A stretch of DNA of 64,000 nt from Thermoplasmatota archaeon. Its GTDB lineage: Archaea; Thermoplasmatota; Thermoplasmata; Thermoplasmatales; Thermoplasmataceae. Positions 1-9,824 of this stretch are shown here, piece by piece. The stretch covers positions 1 to 64,000 of the forward strand of contig JAMCPG010000021.1 of NCBI GenBank assembly GCA_023379845.1, read 5' to 3'. Position numbers and translations under genes: made by a program. The notes beneath the pieces were generated by a model. That model saw nothing but the letters and a program-made list of their open reading frames with translations, was not told where the DNA came from and did not search any database. Position 1 is the first letter of the stretch. Every line of letters starts with the position of its first letter.

Positions 1-195
1 GACGGCAAAGAAAATTACAAAAGCCTTGGCAAATCGCCTAGCCATTGCCTCATAGTATGGATCTTTCCATCTAATTGCAAGAAATTCGGCAAGTGATATA
101 AGAATGCTGAAACCTATACTCATAGTGACAATAAGAATATGCGAAGCAAGGGTGAATCCCATCAGGAACCTGTCAAAATTTGCAATAGTTACCAT
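1..195 (-). CDS. cydA: Cytochrome bd-type oxidase subunit I, N-terminal part (truncated by window)
   Basis: This open frame on the minus strand runs off the left edge, so only about 65 N-terminal residues are visible. The visible protein reads FDRFLMGFTLASHIL, then a long hydrophobic helix and a charged stretch WKDPYYEAMARRF followed by another helix. This layout, with a conserved His in the first helix (a haem ligand in the family), is typical of the quinol oxidase subunit I N-terminus. The enzyme reduces oxygen at the membrane. The start is the ATG at 193-195; the frame stays open further upstream, so a slightly longer protein is possible. It is missing from the ORF track because it has no stop inside the window. 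Confidence 0.7.
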   Translation of the reverse strand, partial: MVTIANFDRFLMGFTLASHILIVTMSIGFSILISLAEFLAIRWKDPYYEAMARRFAKAFVIFFAV

Positions 196-382
196 GAGTT
201 GATTTCCTATAACTGCAACAAGTAAATACTTTATGGGCAGGCGTAAGAAAAATACCGGAAAACTTTAGCTGGAAGCTGTACAAAATCATCTCTGAATTAA
301 GAGTGATTTAAGGTTCAGGCTATCAAAAATAGACTTGCTTGAGCACACTCAAATAGGTTCAGATATTTCAAAAGGATTCGGG

Positions 383-2776
383 TCATATTCTTGTTACTGA
401 AACAACAAGATCGCCATCCTCAAGATCGACAAGCTTGACGCCGCTCGTGACACGAGATATCTCCCTGATGTCCTTCACTGCGATCCTTATCGACTTCTCG
501 CCCTTTGTCAATATTAGAATCTCATCATCGTCTTTAACGGAGATCGCAGAAACTAGTTTTCCGGTCCGCTTGTTCTCCCTGAATATGAAGACACCCGATG
601 TTCCCCTGTTGTGTACAGGAAATTCACCCGCCCTTGTCCTTTTTCCTATTCCCTTCTCTGCGACGCTTAAGATATAATCTCTTTCTGAAACTGCAAAAGC
701 TGTCAGCACAGATCTGCCCCTGGGAAGACGCATTGACCTGACACCGCGTGCCTGTCTACCCATAGATCTCACATGAACGGGCTCGAATATGGCAATCTTT
801 GCATCCTCGGAAACAACTGCAATCTTGTCGCCTTCATGCAGGACCTCAATCGCCACGACAGTATCTCCATCTTCAAGCGTGACGATCCTGATGCCAGTGC
901 TTCTTATATTCTGCAACTGGTCAGAATCTATCTTCTTTATGTAACCTGCCCTGGTCGCAATGAAGATATGAGAACCCTCTGTGAAAGAAGGTATCATTAT
1001 CTGTTTTACGGTCTCTTTATCCTGAAGCTTCAGCAAAGACTGCACAGAAATGCCGTTGCTTGTACGAGCTCTCTTTTCAATTTCGTAAACCTTGCCCGCG
1101 AACACCCTTCCAAGATCAGTGAAGTAAAGTATGTCGTCGTGTGAATTTCCAGAAACTGCGGATCTTATCACGTCCTCTTTCCAGGTGGATGTTATAATGC
1201 CCTTGCCACCTCTCCTCTGTGACCTGTATTCCTCCAAAGGGACCCTCTTCACAATGCCTTTCTCCGTTAATATTACAACACAATCTTCCTTAGGTATCAG
1301 TTCTTCCATTGATCTTCTTGTTATTTCACCTTCAATGACTCTTGATCTCCTTTCGTCTCCATATCTTGTGATGAGATCATCCATCTCAGTTACCAGCAGC
1401 TTTCTTCTTTCCCCTTCATCTGAGACTATTTTCTGGAGTTCTTCGATCTTCTTCCTGATATTGTCAAGATCCTCCTTTATCTTAGTTACTTCCTGCCCTG
1501 TCAGGCGCTGCAACCTCATGTCCAGAATTGCATCCGCCTGAGCATCAGAGAGAGCAAGCTCCGACATTAGCAAGGATCTCGCATCCTTGGGTTCATGGCT
1601 CGACCTTATTATCTCTATTACTCTATCAAGATTCGATACGGCAGTAAAGAGGCCCTGAAGTATATGTTCTCTCTCTCGACTTTTTCTCAGATCGAATTCC
1701 GATCTCTTCAATATGATGTTAAGCCTGTGTTCTATGAATATCTCAATCAGCTGCTTGATGTTTACAGTCTTGGGCTGATTGTCCACGAGCACAAGGTTGA
1801 TGATGCTCACGGTCTTCTCAAGCTCCGTCATTTCGTACAACTGGTTCAATATGAGGTTCTTTGATGACTCATCCTTAAGCTTCAGCACAACCCTAATTCC
1901 GTCCCGGTCACTTTCATCCCTGATATCTACTATACCTACAATTTGATCGTTCTTAACCTTCTCTGCGAGGTTCTCAATGTATCTCGCCTTGTTCATCTCG
2001 TATGGAATGCTTGTAATCACGATTCTCTTCTCTTCGGTGAGATCGACTTCTCCCCTCACCTTGACCTTTCCCCTTCCGGTGAGATATGCATTAAGCATCC
2101 CCTCGTCCCTGTAGACAAGCCCACCACCCGGAAAATCCGGTCCCTTTACAATCTCCATTATCCGGGCAAGGGTAATTCCAGGATCGCTGACAGTTGCCTT
2201 GACAGCATCGCATATTTCAGTCAAATTATGTGGAACCAGGCTTGTGGCCATTCCGACCGCTATTCCCGATGACCCATTTATGAGAAGCTGTGGTATCTTC
2301 GAAGGAAAATATTCTGGTTCCTGCAGGGAACCGTCGAAATTGAGCTTGAATGGAACAGTTTCCCTGTCAAGGTCCTGTATCATGTCTTCGGCTATCGCGA
2401 GAAGGCGTGCTTCCGTATACCTCATTGCAGCCGGCGAATCGCCATCTATCGATCCAAAGTTACCCTGCCCGTCAATCAATGGATATCTCAGTGAAAATGG
2501 CTGTGCCATTCTTGCAAGTGCATCATAAATCGCCATGTCTCCATGCGGGTGATACTTACCCATGGTCTCACCTACAATCCTGGCGGATTTCTTGTATGGC
2601 TTATCATGGTTAAAGCCGAGCTCCCCCATGGCATAAATTATCTTTCTCTGGACTGGCTTAAGTCCGTCCCGTGCGTCTGGAATTGCCCTGCTGACAATCA
2701 CGCTCATTGCGTATTCAAGGTATGAAACTCTTATCTCATCTTCAATGCTTTTTGAATGTATCATAAAATCACGCAT
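383..2776 (-). CDS. gyrA: DNA gyrase subunit A
   Basis: Breakage-reunion subunit of type IIA topoisomerase, which with GyrB introduces negative supercoils using ATP. The 797 residues match the bacterial length. The catalytic tyrosine is Tyr120 in AAMRYTEAR. The C-terminal beta-pinwheel carries a GyrA-box, QRRGGKG at 520-526, the feature that separates gyrase from topoisomerase IV. The ATG overlaps the end of gyrB by 8 nt, so the two are almost certainly cotranscribed and translationally coupled. A second Met at residue 5 is an alternative start. Gyrase in archaea is thought to be an old acquisition from bacteria and is expected in Thermoplasmatales. Confidence 0.97.
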   Translation of the reverse strand: MRDFMIHSKSIEDEIRVSYLEYAMSVIVSRAIPDARDGLKPVQRKIIYAMGELGFNHDKPYKKSARIVGETMGKYHPHGDMAIYDALARMAQPFSLRYPLIDGQGNFGSIDGDSPAAMRYTEARLLAIAEDMIQDLDRETVPFKLNFDGSLQEPEYFPSKIPQLLINGSSGIAVGMATSLVPHNLTEICDAVKATVSDPGITLARIMEIVKGPDFPGGGLVYRDEGMLNAYLTGRGKVKVRGEVDLTEEKRIVITSIPYEMNKARYIENLAEKVKNDQIVGIVDIRDESDRDGIRVVLKLKDESSKNLILNQLYEMTELEKTVSIINLVLVDNQPKTVNIKQLIEIFIEHRLNIILKRSEFDLRKSREREHILQGLFTAVSNLDRVIEIIRSSHEPKDARSLLMSELALSDAQADAILDMRLQRLTGQEVTKIKEDLDNIRKKIEELQKIVSDEGERRKLLVTEMDDLITRYGDERRSRVIEGEITRRSMEELIPKEDCVVILTEKGIVKRVPLEEYRSQRRGGKGIITSTWKEDVIRSAVSGNSHDDILYFTDLGRVFAGKVYEIEKRARTSNGISVQSLLKLQDKETVKQIMIPSFTEGSHIFIATRAGYIKKIDSDQLQNIRSTGIRIVTLEDGDTVVAIEVLHEGDKIAVVSEDAKIAIFEPVHVRSMGRQARGVRSMRLPRGRSVLTAFAVSERDYILSVAEKGIGKRTRAGEFPVHNRGTSGVFIFRENKRTGKLVSAISVKDDDEILILTKGEKSIRIAVKDIREISRVTSGVKLVDLEDGDLVVSVTRI

Positions 2777-4709
2777 CTATATTTTCAACGGTCTTTGCAT
2801 TTTCCTCTATAAACTTCTTTCTGGGTTCGACCTTTTCTCCCATCAATATGGAGAGAAGGCGTTCTGCATAAGCGGCATCTTCAATTGTAACCTGAAGTAG
2901 TTTCCTGGTTTCGGGGTTCATTGTTGTCTCCCAAAGCTGGGAAGGATTCATCTCACCGAGACCCTTGAATCTCTGTACAACCGAATTTGCCCCCATTTTC
3001 CTGATTACATCGTCAACCTCTTTCTCAGAATAAACGTATTCGATCTTTGCACCCTTCTGCACCCTGAATAGGGGAGGCTGTGCAATGTAGAGGTTCCCGT
3101 TCTGTATTATCTCCTTCGCAAACCTGTAAAAGAATGTCAGGAGAAGCGTTCTTATATGCGCTCCGTCCACATCGGCATCGGTCATTATGATTATTTTTCC
3201 ATACCTTAGCTTGCTTAGATCCAGGCTGTCCTTTATGTTTGTTCCCATGACAGTTATCAGGTTCCTTATCTCTTCGTTTGCAAGCGTCTTGATGTCAGCC
3301 GCTTTCTCAACGTTGAGTATCTTTCCCCTCAGCGGAAGTATTGCCTGATAGTCCCTTGTTCTTGCCTGCTTTGCGGATCCACCAGCGGATTCGCCTTCAA
3401 CTATGTAAAGTTCGGCCTTCGTGGGGTCCGAAGAGGAACAGTCAGCGAGTTTTCCTGGGAGGTTACCACTTTCCAGAGCAGATTTTCTTCTCACAAGTTC
3501 CTTAGCATTCCTGGATGCCTCCCTGGCAGCCGCAGCCATGATGACACGCCTTACTATGCCCTGTGCAACGTTTGGATAACTTTCAAAATACGATTTGAGG
3601 TATTTTTCCGTTGAGCTTTGCACTATGCCCCTGACAGCGCTGTTTCCAAGCTTTGACTTTGTCTGGCCTTCAAACTGCGGAGCTATGACTTTAACATGAA
3701 GAACGGCAACAAGGCCTTCCCTTACATCGTCAGAGACCAGAGAATCAACACCTTTCACGAGATCATGGTTCTTAGCATAATCCTGGATTGCCCTTGAGAG
3801 CCCTGCCCTGAAACCTGTAACATGGGTGCCACCCTCCACAGTGCTTATATTGTTCACATAGGATTGCATAATCTCTGATGTACTGTTATTGTACAGGAAT
3901 GCGAATTCCACAACCGTGTCCTCGGTCTCCTCCATGTTGTAGATAGGTGCCTTAAGAATTGACTGATGTCCTTCCCCAAGATAATCCACAAATTGCGATA
4001 ATCCTCCCTCAAAGTGCATGACTTCGCTTGCGTTTATCCTGTCATCCCTTATTGAAATGGCAACCTGGGGATTGAGGAATGCAAGTTCCTTGATTCTTTC
4101 AAGAATGACCTGGTATGAAAAATCGACGGTCTCGAATATCTCTGGATCCGGGTAGAAACGTACTATCAGCCCGTGCCCAGGATCAAGGCCAGGTGTTATG
4201 GAATCAACTACGCTGTCACCCGTTTTCCCCCAGTCCTCATGTTCAACCCGCTTGAGGCCTCCTGTTGGTATGCCCTTCTCAAATTTTTCGTAATAATATC
4301 CGTCCTTTCTCTTTACGACAGCTATTAAAAGGCTGCTGAGCGCATTAACAACGTGTACCCCTACACCATGCAGCCCACCGGTTATCTTGTACACTTTCTT
4401 GTCAAATTTAGCACCGCTGTGCAGTTCCGTTAGGACAATTTCGAGGGCTGGCCTGTTATACTTGGGATGATTCTCGACAGGTATACCCCTGCCGTCATCC
4501 TCTATCTCTATTGAACTGTCCTTCATTATGTGGATGAGTATATTCTTGCAGAAACCTGCAACAGACTCATCTATGCTGTTGTCTATAACTTCGTAAACTA
4601 TGTGATGAAGACCGCGTGCATCGGTTGAGCCGATGTACATCCCCGGAACTTTTCTTACTGCTTTAAGGCCTTCCAATATCTGGATCTGTGATGCATCGTA
4701 ACTTTCCAT
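2769..4709 (-). CDS. gyrB: DNA gyrase subunit B
   Basis: ATPase subunit of gyrase, 646 residues. In order it has a GHKL ATPase domain ([14 protein letters not shown] and [15 protein letters not shown]), a transducer domain, and a TOPRIM domain with [15 protein letters not shown] and the metal-binding [11 protein letters not shown]. The C-terminal signature [14 protein letters not shown] contacts GyrA. It lies immediately upstream of gyrA on the minus strand and overlaps it, forming a gyrB-gyrA operon. A TATA-like element sits about 30 nt before the ATG, which fits a short or absent 5' leader. Confidence 0.97.
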   Translation of the reverse strand: MESYDASQIQILEGLKAVRKVPGMYIGSTDARGLHHIVYEVIDNSIDESVAGFCKNILIHIMKDSSIEIEDDGRGIPVENHPKYNRPALEIVLTELHSGAKFDKKVYKITGGLHGVGVHVVNALSSLLIAVVKRKDGYYYEKFEKGIPTGGLKRVEHEDWGKTGDSVVDSITPGLDPGHGLIVRFYPDPEIFETVDFSYQVILERIKELAFLNPQVAISIRDDRINASEVMHFEGGLSQFVDYLGEGHQSILKAPIYNMEETEDTVVEFAFLYNNSTSEIMQSYVNNISTVEGGTHVTGFRAGLSRAIQDYAKNHDLVKGVDSLVSDDVREGLVAVLHVKVIAPQFEGQTKSKLGNSAVRGIVQSSTEKYLKSYFESYPNVAQGIVRRVIMAAAAREASRNAKELVRRKSALESGNLPGKLADCSSSDPTKAELYIVEGESAGGSAKQARTRDYQAILPLRGKILNVEKAADIKTLANEEIRNLITVMGTNIKDSLDLSKLRYGKIIIMTDADVDGAHIRTLLLTFFYRFAKEIIQNGNLYIAQPPLFRVQKGAKIEYVYSEKEVDDVIRKMGANSVVQRFKGLGEMNPSQLWETTMNPETRKLLQVTIEDAAYAERLLSILMGEKVEPRKKFIEENAKTVENIDA

Positions 4710-4737
4710 GATGATAACCTTGGTATATACTAAAAAC

Positions 4738-4745
4738 CTTTATAG
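4738..4745 (-). promoter_or_regulatory. TATA-like element of gyrBA
   Basis: On the minus strand the sequence CTATAAAGG lies about 30 nt upstream of the gyrB ATG. That is the distance expected for an archaeal promoter giving a transcript with almost no leader. No preceding BRE was assessed. Confidence 0.45.
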
Positions 4746-4757
4746 ATATTAGTTTTT

Positions 4758-5015
4758 TTAGCTTCCCGGATTCAGTGGCTTTCTAACAATAATATTGAAA
4801 TCATCCCCGTCAACAACAAGGTCGAGAAGGTTCAGTTTTGCATTTGATGCTAGAGCAGCAAATATGTCCCTGCCGTAAGGATACTTTTCCCTGGCGACAA
4901 GTATCTTTGCGTCCTGCCCCTGATCAAGCTGTATATATATGCCTTTCAGCACGCTCTTCAGGAAATTGAAAGGGTCCCCTCCGCAAGAAACATTCCTTTC
5001 GTCATCTATTAACAT
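4758..5015 (-). CDS. Small protein of unknown function
   Basis: An 85-residue protein that I do not recognise. It has no membrane segment or signal peptide. The composition looks like a folded alpha/beta domain, with alternating hydrophobic runs (GIYIQLDQ, LNLLDLVVDGDDFNIIV) and a single Cys near the N-terminus. The frame does not overlap a larger gene and is flanked by its own AT-rich spacers, which supports it being real. It is divergent from the DUF1059 gene and in the same direction as gyrBA, with a 48-nt gap to gyrB. Confidence 0.6.
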   Translation of the reverse strand: MLIDDERNVSCGGDPFNFLKSVLKGIYIQLDQGQDAKILVAREKYPYGRDIFAALASNAKLNLLDLVVDGDDFNIIVRKPLNPGS

Positions 5016-5091
5016 ATTCGAGTCATTATGTTCAAATTTAAATTGATTTCCCTGTACTGGAAGAAATCACTTTTATATCAGCCTTGCATAC

Positions 5092-5277
5092 ATGGATATG
5101 ACTTTCACGTTCAAATGCAAGGATCTTGGTTATGACTGCTCCTTTGAGTACGAGGCAAAGGAGAGAAAGGATTTGATGCCTCGGATAAAAATACACTACA
5201 AATACGCGCATAACGTATTTGAAATGCAGCCAGACCTGGAAAAGAAAATTGATTCTGCCATCAAGGAAAAGGCATAG
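5092..5277 (+). CDS. DUF1059 family small protein
   Basis: A 61-residue protein matching the DUF1059 pattern. It has KCKDLGYDCSFEYEA at the N-terminus, then a helix with spaced histidines (IKIHYKYAH) and a C-terminal helix. The family is annotated only as predicted small metal-binding proteins; two Cys and two His could form the site. A TATA-like TTTTATAT at 5071-5078 lies about 20 nt before the first ATG, so translation may start there or at the second ATG (5098), in either case leaderless. Confidence 0.75.
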   Translation: MDMTFTFKCKDLGYDCSFEYEAKERKDLMPRIKIHYKYAHNVFEMQPDLEKKIDSAIKEKA

Positions 5278-5302
5278 TTCTGCCTGGATGTACCGATAAT
5301 CA

Positions 5303-6274
5303 ATGTTTACAAGAATACCAACTGTTCTGAGATCTCAGGAAATAATAGACAAGGCATTTTCCAAGGCGTCCAAGGTCGAGGAACCATACCAGCCACGCAA
5401 GGAAGTACGGATCAGGAAGGAAATACAGGATCGCATCTCAAGCATAGAGGGTTCAACGGTATTTTACCTCAGAAAAATGGTGAAGAAATTCCCTTCAAAC
5501 GATACGCTTCACCCTTTCTACAGGAACCTGCTGGATCTGATGTTCGACCTGGATCAGTACAAGATAAGCCTGTCAAAGCTAGATCGTACCGCAAGCAAGA
5601 TCGAGGAGTTCAGCACACAGAAAATCAGGCAGTTGAAATACATTCCTGTTGTAGCAGAGATGAACAAGCTTATGCGCGAGTATTATGGCAGAGTGGCATC
5701 TCTTATAGGAGATCTCGACACAGACCTGTCTTTCCTTGGCAGATGCAGGGACTTCATGAAGCTGGTTCCTCAAATTGAACAGGATGATCCAACCTTCATC
5801 ATTACTGGTATGCCAAATGTCGGGAAGAGTTCATTCCTGTCAAGGATAACTACCGCTACTCCAAGGATCGCAGCATATCCTTTCACCACTCAGAGCATAT
5901 ACATTGGGTATCTTGACCGGGAGGGGAGAAGGGTACAGGTAATCGACACTCCTGGCATTCTGGATAGACCAATGGCCGATCGAAACACTATGGAACTGAA
6001 CGCAATACTAGCCCTGAAACACATCGATTCAATCATTATATTCCTGTTTGACCACAGCTTGGAATCCATATACGATTCCGAGTCACAGGAAAGGCTTTTC
6101 AATGAAATCCAGGAAACTATGAAGAAGAAGATGATCAGGGTCCAGTCAAAGTTTGATATATCTGACGATAAAAAAGAAACATTTGCAATCTCCGCGACAA
6201 CGGGTACAGGAATAGATGAACTGTTAAACTATATGCTGGAACTTGTAAAGGGTGGATCAGATGCTGCCGGATGA
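5303..6274 (+). CDS. Nog1-like GTP-binding protein
   Basis: A 323-residue GTPase of the Nog1/Obg-related group, implicated in large-subunit ribosome assembly. An N-terminal helical domain (about 1-160) precedes the G domain, which has G1 GMPNVGKSS (169-177), the switch region YPFTTQ, and G3 DTPG (215-218) followed by ILDRP, typical of Nog1. The G4 motif appears degenerate as SKFD. It is shorter than eukaryotic Nog1, as expected for the archaeal form. Its 3' end overlaps the gltX start by 14 nt (ATG) or 23 nt (GTG), so the two are likely cotranscribed. Confidence 0.88.
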   Translation: MFTRIPTVLRSQEIIDKAFSKASKVEEPYQPRKEVRIRKEIQDRISSIEGSTVFYLRKMVKKFPSNDTLHPFYRNLLDLMFDLDQYKISLSKLDRTASKIEEFSTQKIRQLKYIPVVAEMNKLMREYYGRVASLIGDLDTDLSFLGRCRDFMKLVPQIEQDDPTFIITGMPNVGKSSFLSRITTATPRIAAYPFTTQSIYIGYLDREGRRVQVIDTPGILDRPMADRNTMELNAILALKHIDSIIIFLFDHSLESIYDSESQERLFNEIQETMKKKMIRVQSKFDISDDKKETFAISATTGTGIDELLNYMLELVKGGSDAAG

Positions 6275-7922
6275 ATCAGAGATCAGGAAGATTGTTTTAA
6301 GAAATGCCTACTTGCACGACGGAAAGGCCGATCTTGGCTCCGTGATAAACAAGATTATGGGCCAGTACCCAGAAGCAAGGTCGAAAGGAAAGGAGATATC
6401 TGCCCTTGTCAGTTCGCTTGTCAGGGATGTTAACTCAACTGATCCAAAGAAGGTCATCGAAGAAGCCCTTTCTGAACTTCCCGAACTTGGGGTCAAGGTT
6501 AAGAACGTGCAGGAACACAGGTTACCCGATCTTTCCGGCGTAACTGGAGAAGTCAGGATGAGACTTGCGCCTTCCCCGTCGGGACCATTGCATGTCGGTC
6601 ACTCAAGGATGGCAATACTTAACGACGAGTACGTTCGCAGGTATGGAGGCAAGCTATTCCTTCGGATTGAGGACACGAATCCTGCGAATATCGACCTTGA
6701 CGCTTATCACCTGATTCCGGAAGATCTCGAATGGCTGGAAGTAAAAGTGCATGAAATAGTCGTGCAGTCAAAGAGAATGAGCGTATATTATAAAGAAGCA
6801 AAAAAGTTGATAGAAAGAGGCAGTATGTATATATGTGAATGCGATCAGCCTGTTTTCAAGAACTATAAGCTACACTCAGAGGCTTGTCCGCACCGGGATA
6901 GATCGCCGGAGGAAAACCTGGACAAATTTGAGAAAATGATTTCCGGAGGATTCAGCAAGGGGACGGTCTCAGCTGTGGTCAAGACAGATCTGAATCATCC
7001 GAATCCTTCAATTCGGGACTGGATCGCCTTCAGGGTCAAGGAGGAGACACATCCGCTGACAGGAAAAACATACTTTGCGTATCCTATGATGAATTTCAGC
7101 GTTGCCGTGGACGATCACTACCTGGACCTCACGCACGTGATAAGAGGAAAGGACAATCTTAGCAACACGGAGAAGCAGTCTTATGTATTCCAGTACATGG
7201 GATGGAAGAAGCCTCACTACTATCACTACGGTCTTGTACATATACCCGGAACAATACTCAAGACGAGCATTATCAAGAAAGGTATCAGGGATGGAACTTA
7301 CAGTGGCTGGTCGGATATAAGACTGGGCACCCTTCTTACCATGAAGAGGAGGGGATACAGGCCTGAAACTTTCAGAAAATACTGGGTTGCATCAGGAATG
7401 CGTGAAATAGACTCCGAATTCTCCTGGGAAATCTTTAACTCCATAAACAGGGAGATTATAGATCCTGGTGCAAGGAGGCTCTGGTTTGTCCCGAACCCTG
7501 TGCAACTTAAAATTGAAGGAGGTATTGACCTGAAAAGCAGTGCTCCTTTTCATCCAGGTAATCCTGCCCTTGGCGACAGGACATATAATCTTGGATCAGA
7601 CCCCGATATTTTCATACCTGAGAAAGACTGGGCTTACATCCAAGAAAACGAGAGGTTTCGACTCAAGGATCTCTGCAATGTCATTCGAACACATACAGGA
7701 ATACGGTATTCTGACAACTCCCACGATGATCTCAAGAAGGTAAAAATCGTGCAGTGGAGCCCATCTGGCTCGTCCGATTTTAAGGTAGAAAAACCTGACG
7801 GAGCTGTAGATACTGGCAAGATAGAACCACTGTTCTCAGGGGTAAAGGGCGTATCGCAATTCGAGCGGTATGGCTACGTCAACATTGATCCTGAAAAGAA
7901 TGTTGGCTATTTTCTGCACTGA
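6261..7922 (+). CDS. gltX: Glutamyl-tRNA synthetase (archaeal type)
   Basis: Charges tRNA-Glu with glutamate; archaeal enzymes of this group are often non-discriminating and also act on tRNA-Gln. About 550 residues. A helical N-terminal extension precedes the class I catalytic domain with LAPSPSGPLHVGHSR (the HIGH motif) and LRIEDTNP. A degenerate KMSKS equivalent occurs at LKTSIIKKG, and the C-terminal beta-barrel is of the GlnRS/archaeal GluRS type. I chose ATG 6261 because a purine-rich GGGTGG lies just upstream. The ORF track uses GTG 6252, three codons earlier. It overlaps the Nog1-like gene. Confidence 0.95.
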   Translation: MLPDESEIRKIVLRNAYLHDGKADLGSVINKIMGQYPEARSKGKEISALVSSLVRDVNSTDPKKVIEEALSELPELGVKVKNVQEHRLPDLSGVTGEVRMRLAPSPSGPLHVGHSRMAILNDEYVRRYGGKLFLRIEDTNPANIDLDAYHLIPEDLEWLEVKVHEIVVQSKRMSVYYKEAKKLIERGSMYICECDQPVFKNYKLHSEACPHRDRSPEENLDKFEKMISGGFSKGTVSAVVKTDLNHPNPSIRDWIAFRVKEETHPLTGKTYFAYPMMNFSVAVDDHYLDLTHVIRGKDNLSNTEKQSYVFQYMGWKKPHYYHYGLVHIPGTILKTSIIKKGIRDGTYSGWSDIRLGTLLTMKRRGYRPETFRKYWVASGMREIDSEFSWEIFNSINREIIDPGARRLWFVPNPVQLKIEGGIDLKSSAPFHPGNPALGDRTYNLGSDPDIFIPEKDWAYIQENERFRLKDLCNVIRTHTGIRYSDNSHDDLKKVKIVQWSPSGSSDFKVEKPDGAVDTGKIEPLFSGVKGVSQFERYGYVNIDPEKNVGYFLH

Positions 7923-7925
7923 AAC

Positions 7926-8177
7926 TCAACCTGACTTTACCTTTACCTTGTCCGGGAAGTTCTTCAGTATCATGATTTCATCAACAGATTTTACCATCCT
8001 GAAGGGTATTGATATAGCAGCACCATTTTCAACTAGATCGGAATTGCTCTGTTCAAGGTAAACCCCGTAAATCGAACCGCGATCGAAATCAATGATTATG
8101 TCGCTTATGTCTCCTACATATGTTCCCTTGTTGCTGTATACTTTTATTCCAAACAATTGAGTAACTTCAACCAGCAT
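7926..8177 (-). CDS. PRC-barrel domain protein
   Basis: A small single-domain protein of the PRC-barrel family. The opening LFGIKVYSNKGTYVGDISD followed by FDRGSIYGVYLE is the usual start of the fold, which in archaea is common in short cytosolic proteins of unknown role. The ORF track begins at 8219, but that would overlap guaA by 26 nt. The ATG at 8177, preceded by a GAGATG ribosome-binding-like run, starts exactly at the domain and gives 83 residues. It is probably the last gene of the tfb-guaA-PRC run on the minus strand. Confidence 0.8.
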   Translation of the reverse strand: MLVEVTQLFGIKVYSNKGTYVGDISDIIIDFDRGSIYGVYLEQSNSDLVENGAAISIPFRMVKSVDEIMILKNFPDKVKVKSG

Positions 8178-8193
8178 TTGTGCATCTCTCCAA

Positions 8194-8766
8194 TTATCGT
8201 CTCTTTCCACATACCTCAAGGAAGTTCAAAAACATTTCCTTGCCATGCTCCGTGTTGTCAACTTCCGGATGGAATTGCACACCCCAGATAGGTTTTTTCC
8301 GGTGGTGGAAAGCCTGTATACTGCACGTATCCGATGTTGCAGAAATTATGAAATCGTCGGGAAGGGACTTCACTTCGTCATTATGGTTTTCCCACACAGT
8401 CAGGGTGTCTGGAATTCCCTTGAACAGATCACTGTGTTCAGATATTGTTATGGTATTTTTGCCGTATTCCGGCACAGTCCCGGGGCCGACCTGTCCACCA
8501 AAATGAAGAGCTATGAACTGTGCGCCAACGCAGATCCCCAGCACTGGAAAAGAATGGTCATCGATATATGAGGCGATATTGCCGAGCTTCGATAGCTCAG
8601 AGTTAATGCTGGGGGCACCTCCAGAAAGGACTATGCCGTCACAGTCATCCAGCTTGGAACTCTCTATTGTATTTGGGAGTATCGTGCTTTCGGCGCCGAG
8701 GTTCCTCAGAACCCTCCACTCGCGGTGGGTCCATTGACCCCCGTTGTCGATTACGTCAACCTTCAT
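8194..8766 (-). CDS. guaA: GMP synthase, glutamine amidotransferase subunit
   Basis: Supplies ammonia from glutamine for XMP to GMP conversion. The 190 residues contain only the class I amidotransferase domain, as in archaea where GMP synthase is split into two polypeptides. The catalytic triad is visible: Cys79 in GICVGAQ, His166 and Glu168 in QFHPEVDNTEHG. The PPi-synthetase subunit is not in this window. Its ATG overlaps the stop of the upstream tfb gene (ATGA), so the two are translationally coupled. Confidence 0.92.
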   Translation of the reverse strand: MKVDVIDNGGQWTHREWRVLRNLGAESTILPNTIESSKLDDCDGIVLSGGAPSINSELSKLGNIASYIDDHSFPVLGICVGAQFIALHFGGQVGPGTVPEYGKNTITISEHSDLFKGIPDTLTVWENHNDEVKSLPDDFIISATSDTCSIQAFHHRKKPIWGVQFHPEVDNTEHGKEMFLNFLEVCGKRR

Positions 8767-9692
8767 TCAACTTCTTCTAAACCCAGTGACTTACTGATCT
8801 CCTTATACCTGTTCCTGATAGTTACTTCTGTCACGCCAGAAACCTTGGCAATTTCTTTCTGCGTTCTGGGCTTCTTCAGGACAACGGATGCGATGTAGAT
8901 AGAAGCTGCTGCAACACCAGTCGGCCCTTTACCGGATGATATTCCAAGCTCAATTGATTTCCTTACAATATCCTCACTCATCATGATTGCCTGCTTATCA
9001 AGGTCCAGTTTATTGCAGAACTGCGCAACGTAAGAATAAGGTGTTGTCGGCTTGATGTTCAGGCTAAGCTCTTTTGCCAGATGTCTGTAAGCCTTTCCAA
9101 TTTTCTTCTTGTTCACTTCAGACGCCTTTGAAATTTCATCCAGCGTTCTTGGCAGGTTTACCATCCTGCATGCTGCGTAAATAGAGGCGCAGACGATACT
9201 CTCTATGCTCCTTCCCCTGATCAGGTTCTTCTCGACTGCTTTCCTGTAAACAAGGGCGGCCGTCTCCTTGATGTCCTTTGGTATTCCAAGCTTCGCCCCA
9301 TTGTCATTCAACATCTGCAGCGCAAGTGAAAGATTTCTCTCCGCAGCATTGCTTACCCTGATTCTCTGGTGCCATTTCCTCACCCTATATATCTGGGCTC
9401 TGTTCTTATGCGGAATCCTCTTCCCGTAATAGTCCTTGTTTGACCATGAAATTTCTGTGGCCAGACCCTTGTCATGACTCAGGTAGGTCATCGGTGAGCC
9501 TGTCCTGGCCCTCCTGTCGTCCTGCTCCGAATCAAACGCTCTCCACTCCGGACCCTGGTCTATGAATGAATCCTCCAGGACCATTCCACAGTCATTACAA
9601 ATCAGTTCTCCTCTCTCGTAGTCCCTGACCAAATGTTCAGAACTGCACTCCGGGCATCTCTTCGAAACCTTTTTGTCATCTTTTTGTTCCAT
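8763..9692 (-). CDS. tfb: Transcription initiation factor B (TFB), first copy
   Basis: Archaeal TFIIB homologue that bridges TBP-DNA and RNA polymerase. An N-terminal zinc ribbon (CPEC near the start, then CNDC) is followed by the B-reader/B-linker region [10 protein letters not shown] and two cyclin repeats ending in a HTH-like [14 protein letters not shown]. The ORF track extends to 9824, but the first 44 residues are unlike any TFB. I start at ATG 9692, preceded by a good GGTGA site, giving 309 residues. A paralogue lies 1.5 kb away at 11205. The gene is followed by guaA with a 4-nt overlap. Confidence 0.94.
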   Translation of the reverse strand: MEQKDDKKVSKRCPECSSEHLVRDYERGELICNDCGMVLEDSFIDQGPEWRAFDSEQDDRRARTGSPMTYLSHDKGLATEISWSNKDYYGKRIPHKNRAQIYRVRKWHQRIRVSNAAERNLSLALQMLNDNGAKLGIPKDIKETAALVYRKAVEKNLIRGRSIESIVCASIYAACRMVNLPRTLDEISKASEVNKKKIGKAYRHLAKELSLNIKPTTPYSYVAQFCNKLDLDKQAIMMSEDIVRKSIELGISSGKGPTGVAAASIYIASVVLKKPRTQKEIAKVSGVTEVTIRNRYKEISKSLGLEEVE

Positions 9693-9733
9693 CAGCTCAC
9701 CATTTCTAAATGTAATCCTGCACGATATTATGT

Positions 9734-9744
9734 GTAATATAAAA
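9734..9744 (-). promoter_or_regulatory. TATA-like element of the first tfb
   Basis: TTTTATATTA on the minus strand, about 45 nt before the chosen ATG (9692). It lies inside the region that the longer ORF-track frame would translate, which supports the internal start. Confidence 0.4.
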
Positions 9745-9824
9745 CCGTTTCTATCGTTATTTTTCATGACTATCAGAAACAAGCAACATTTTGCCTTGAA
9801 TGGAACTGTTTGAACAGAATGCAA

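Noticed and set aside
435-2725. Several plus-strand ORFs of 60-136 residues
   Set aside because: All lie opposite gyrA, whose protein is unmistakable; their translations show no family features and are antisense shadows.
9693-9824. N-terminal extension of the first TFB in the ORF track
   Set aside because: The extra 44 residues do not resemble TFB and cover the promoter region; an ATG with a good ribosome-binding site lies at 9692.
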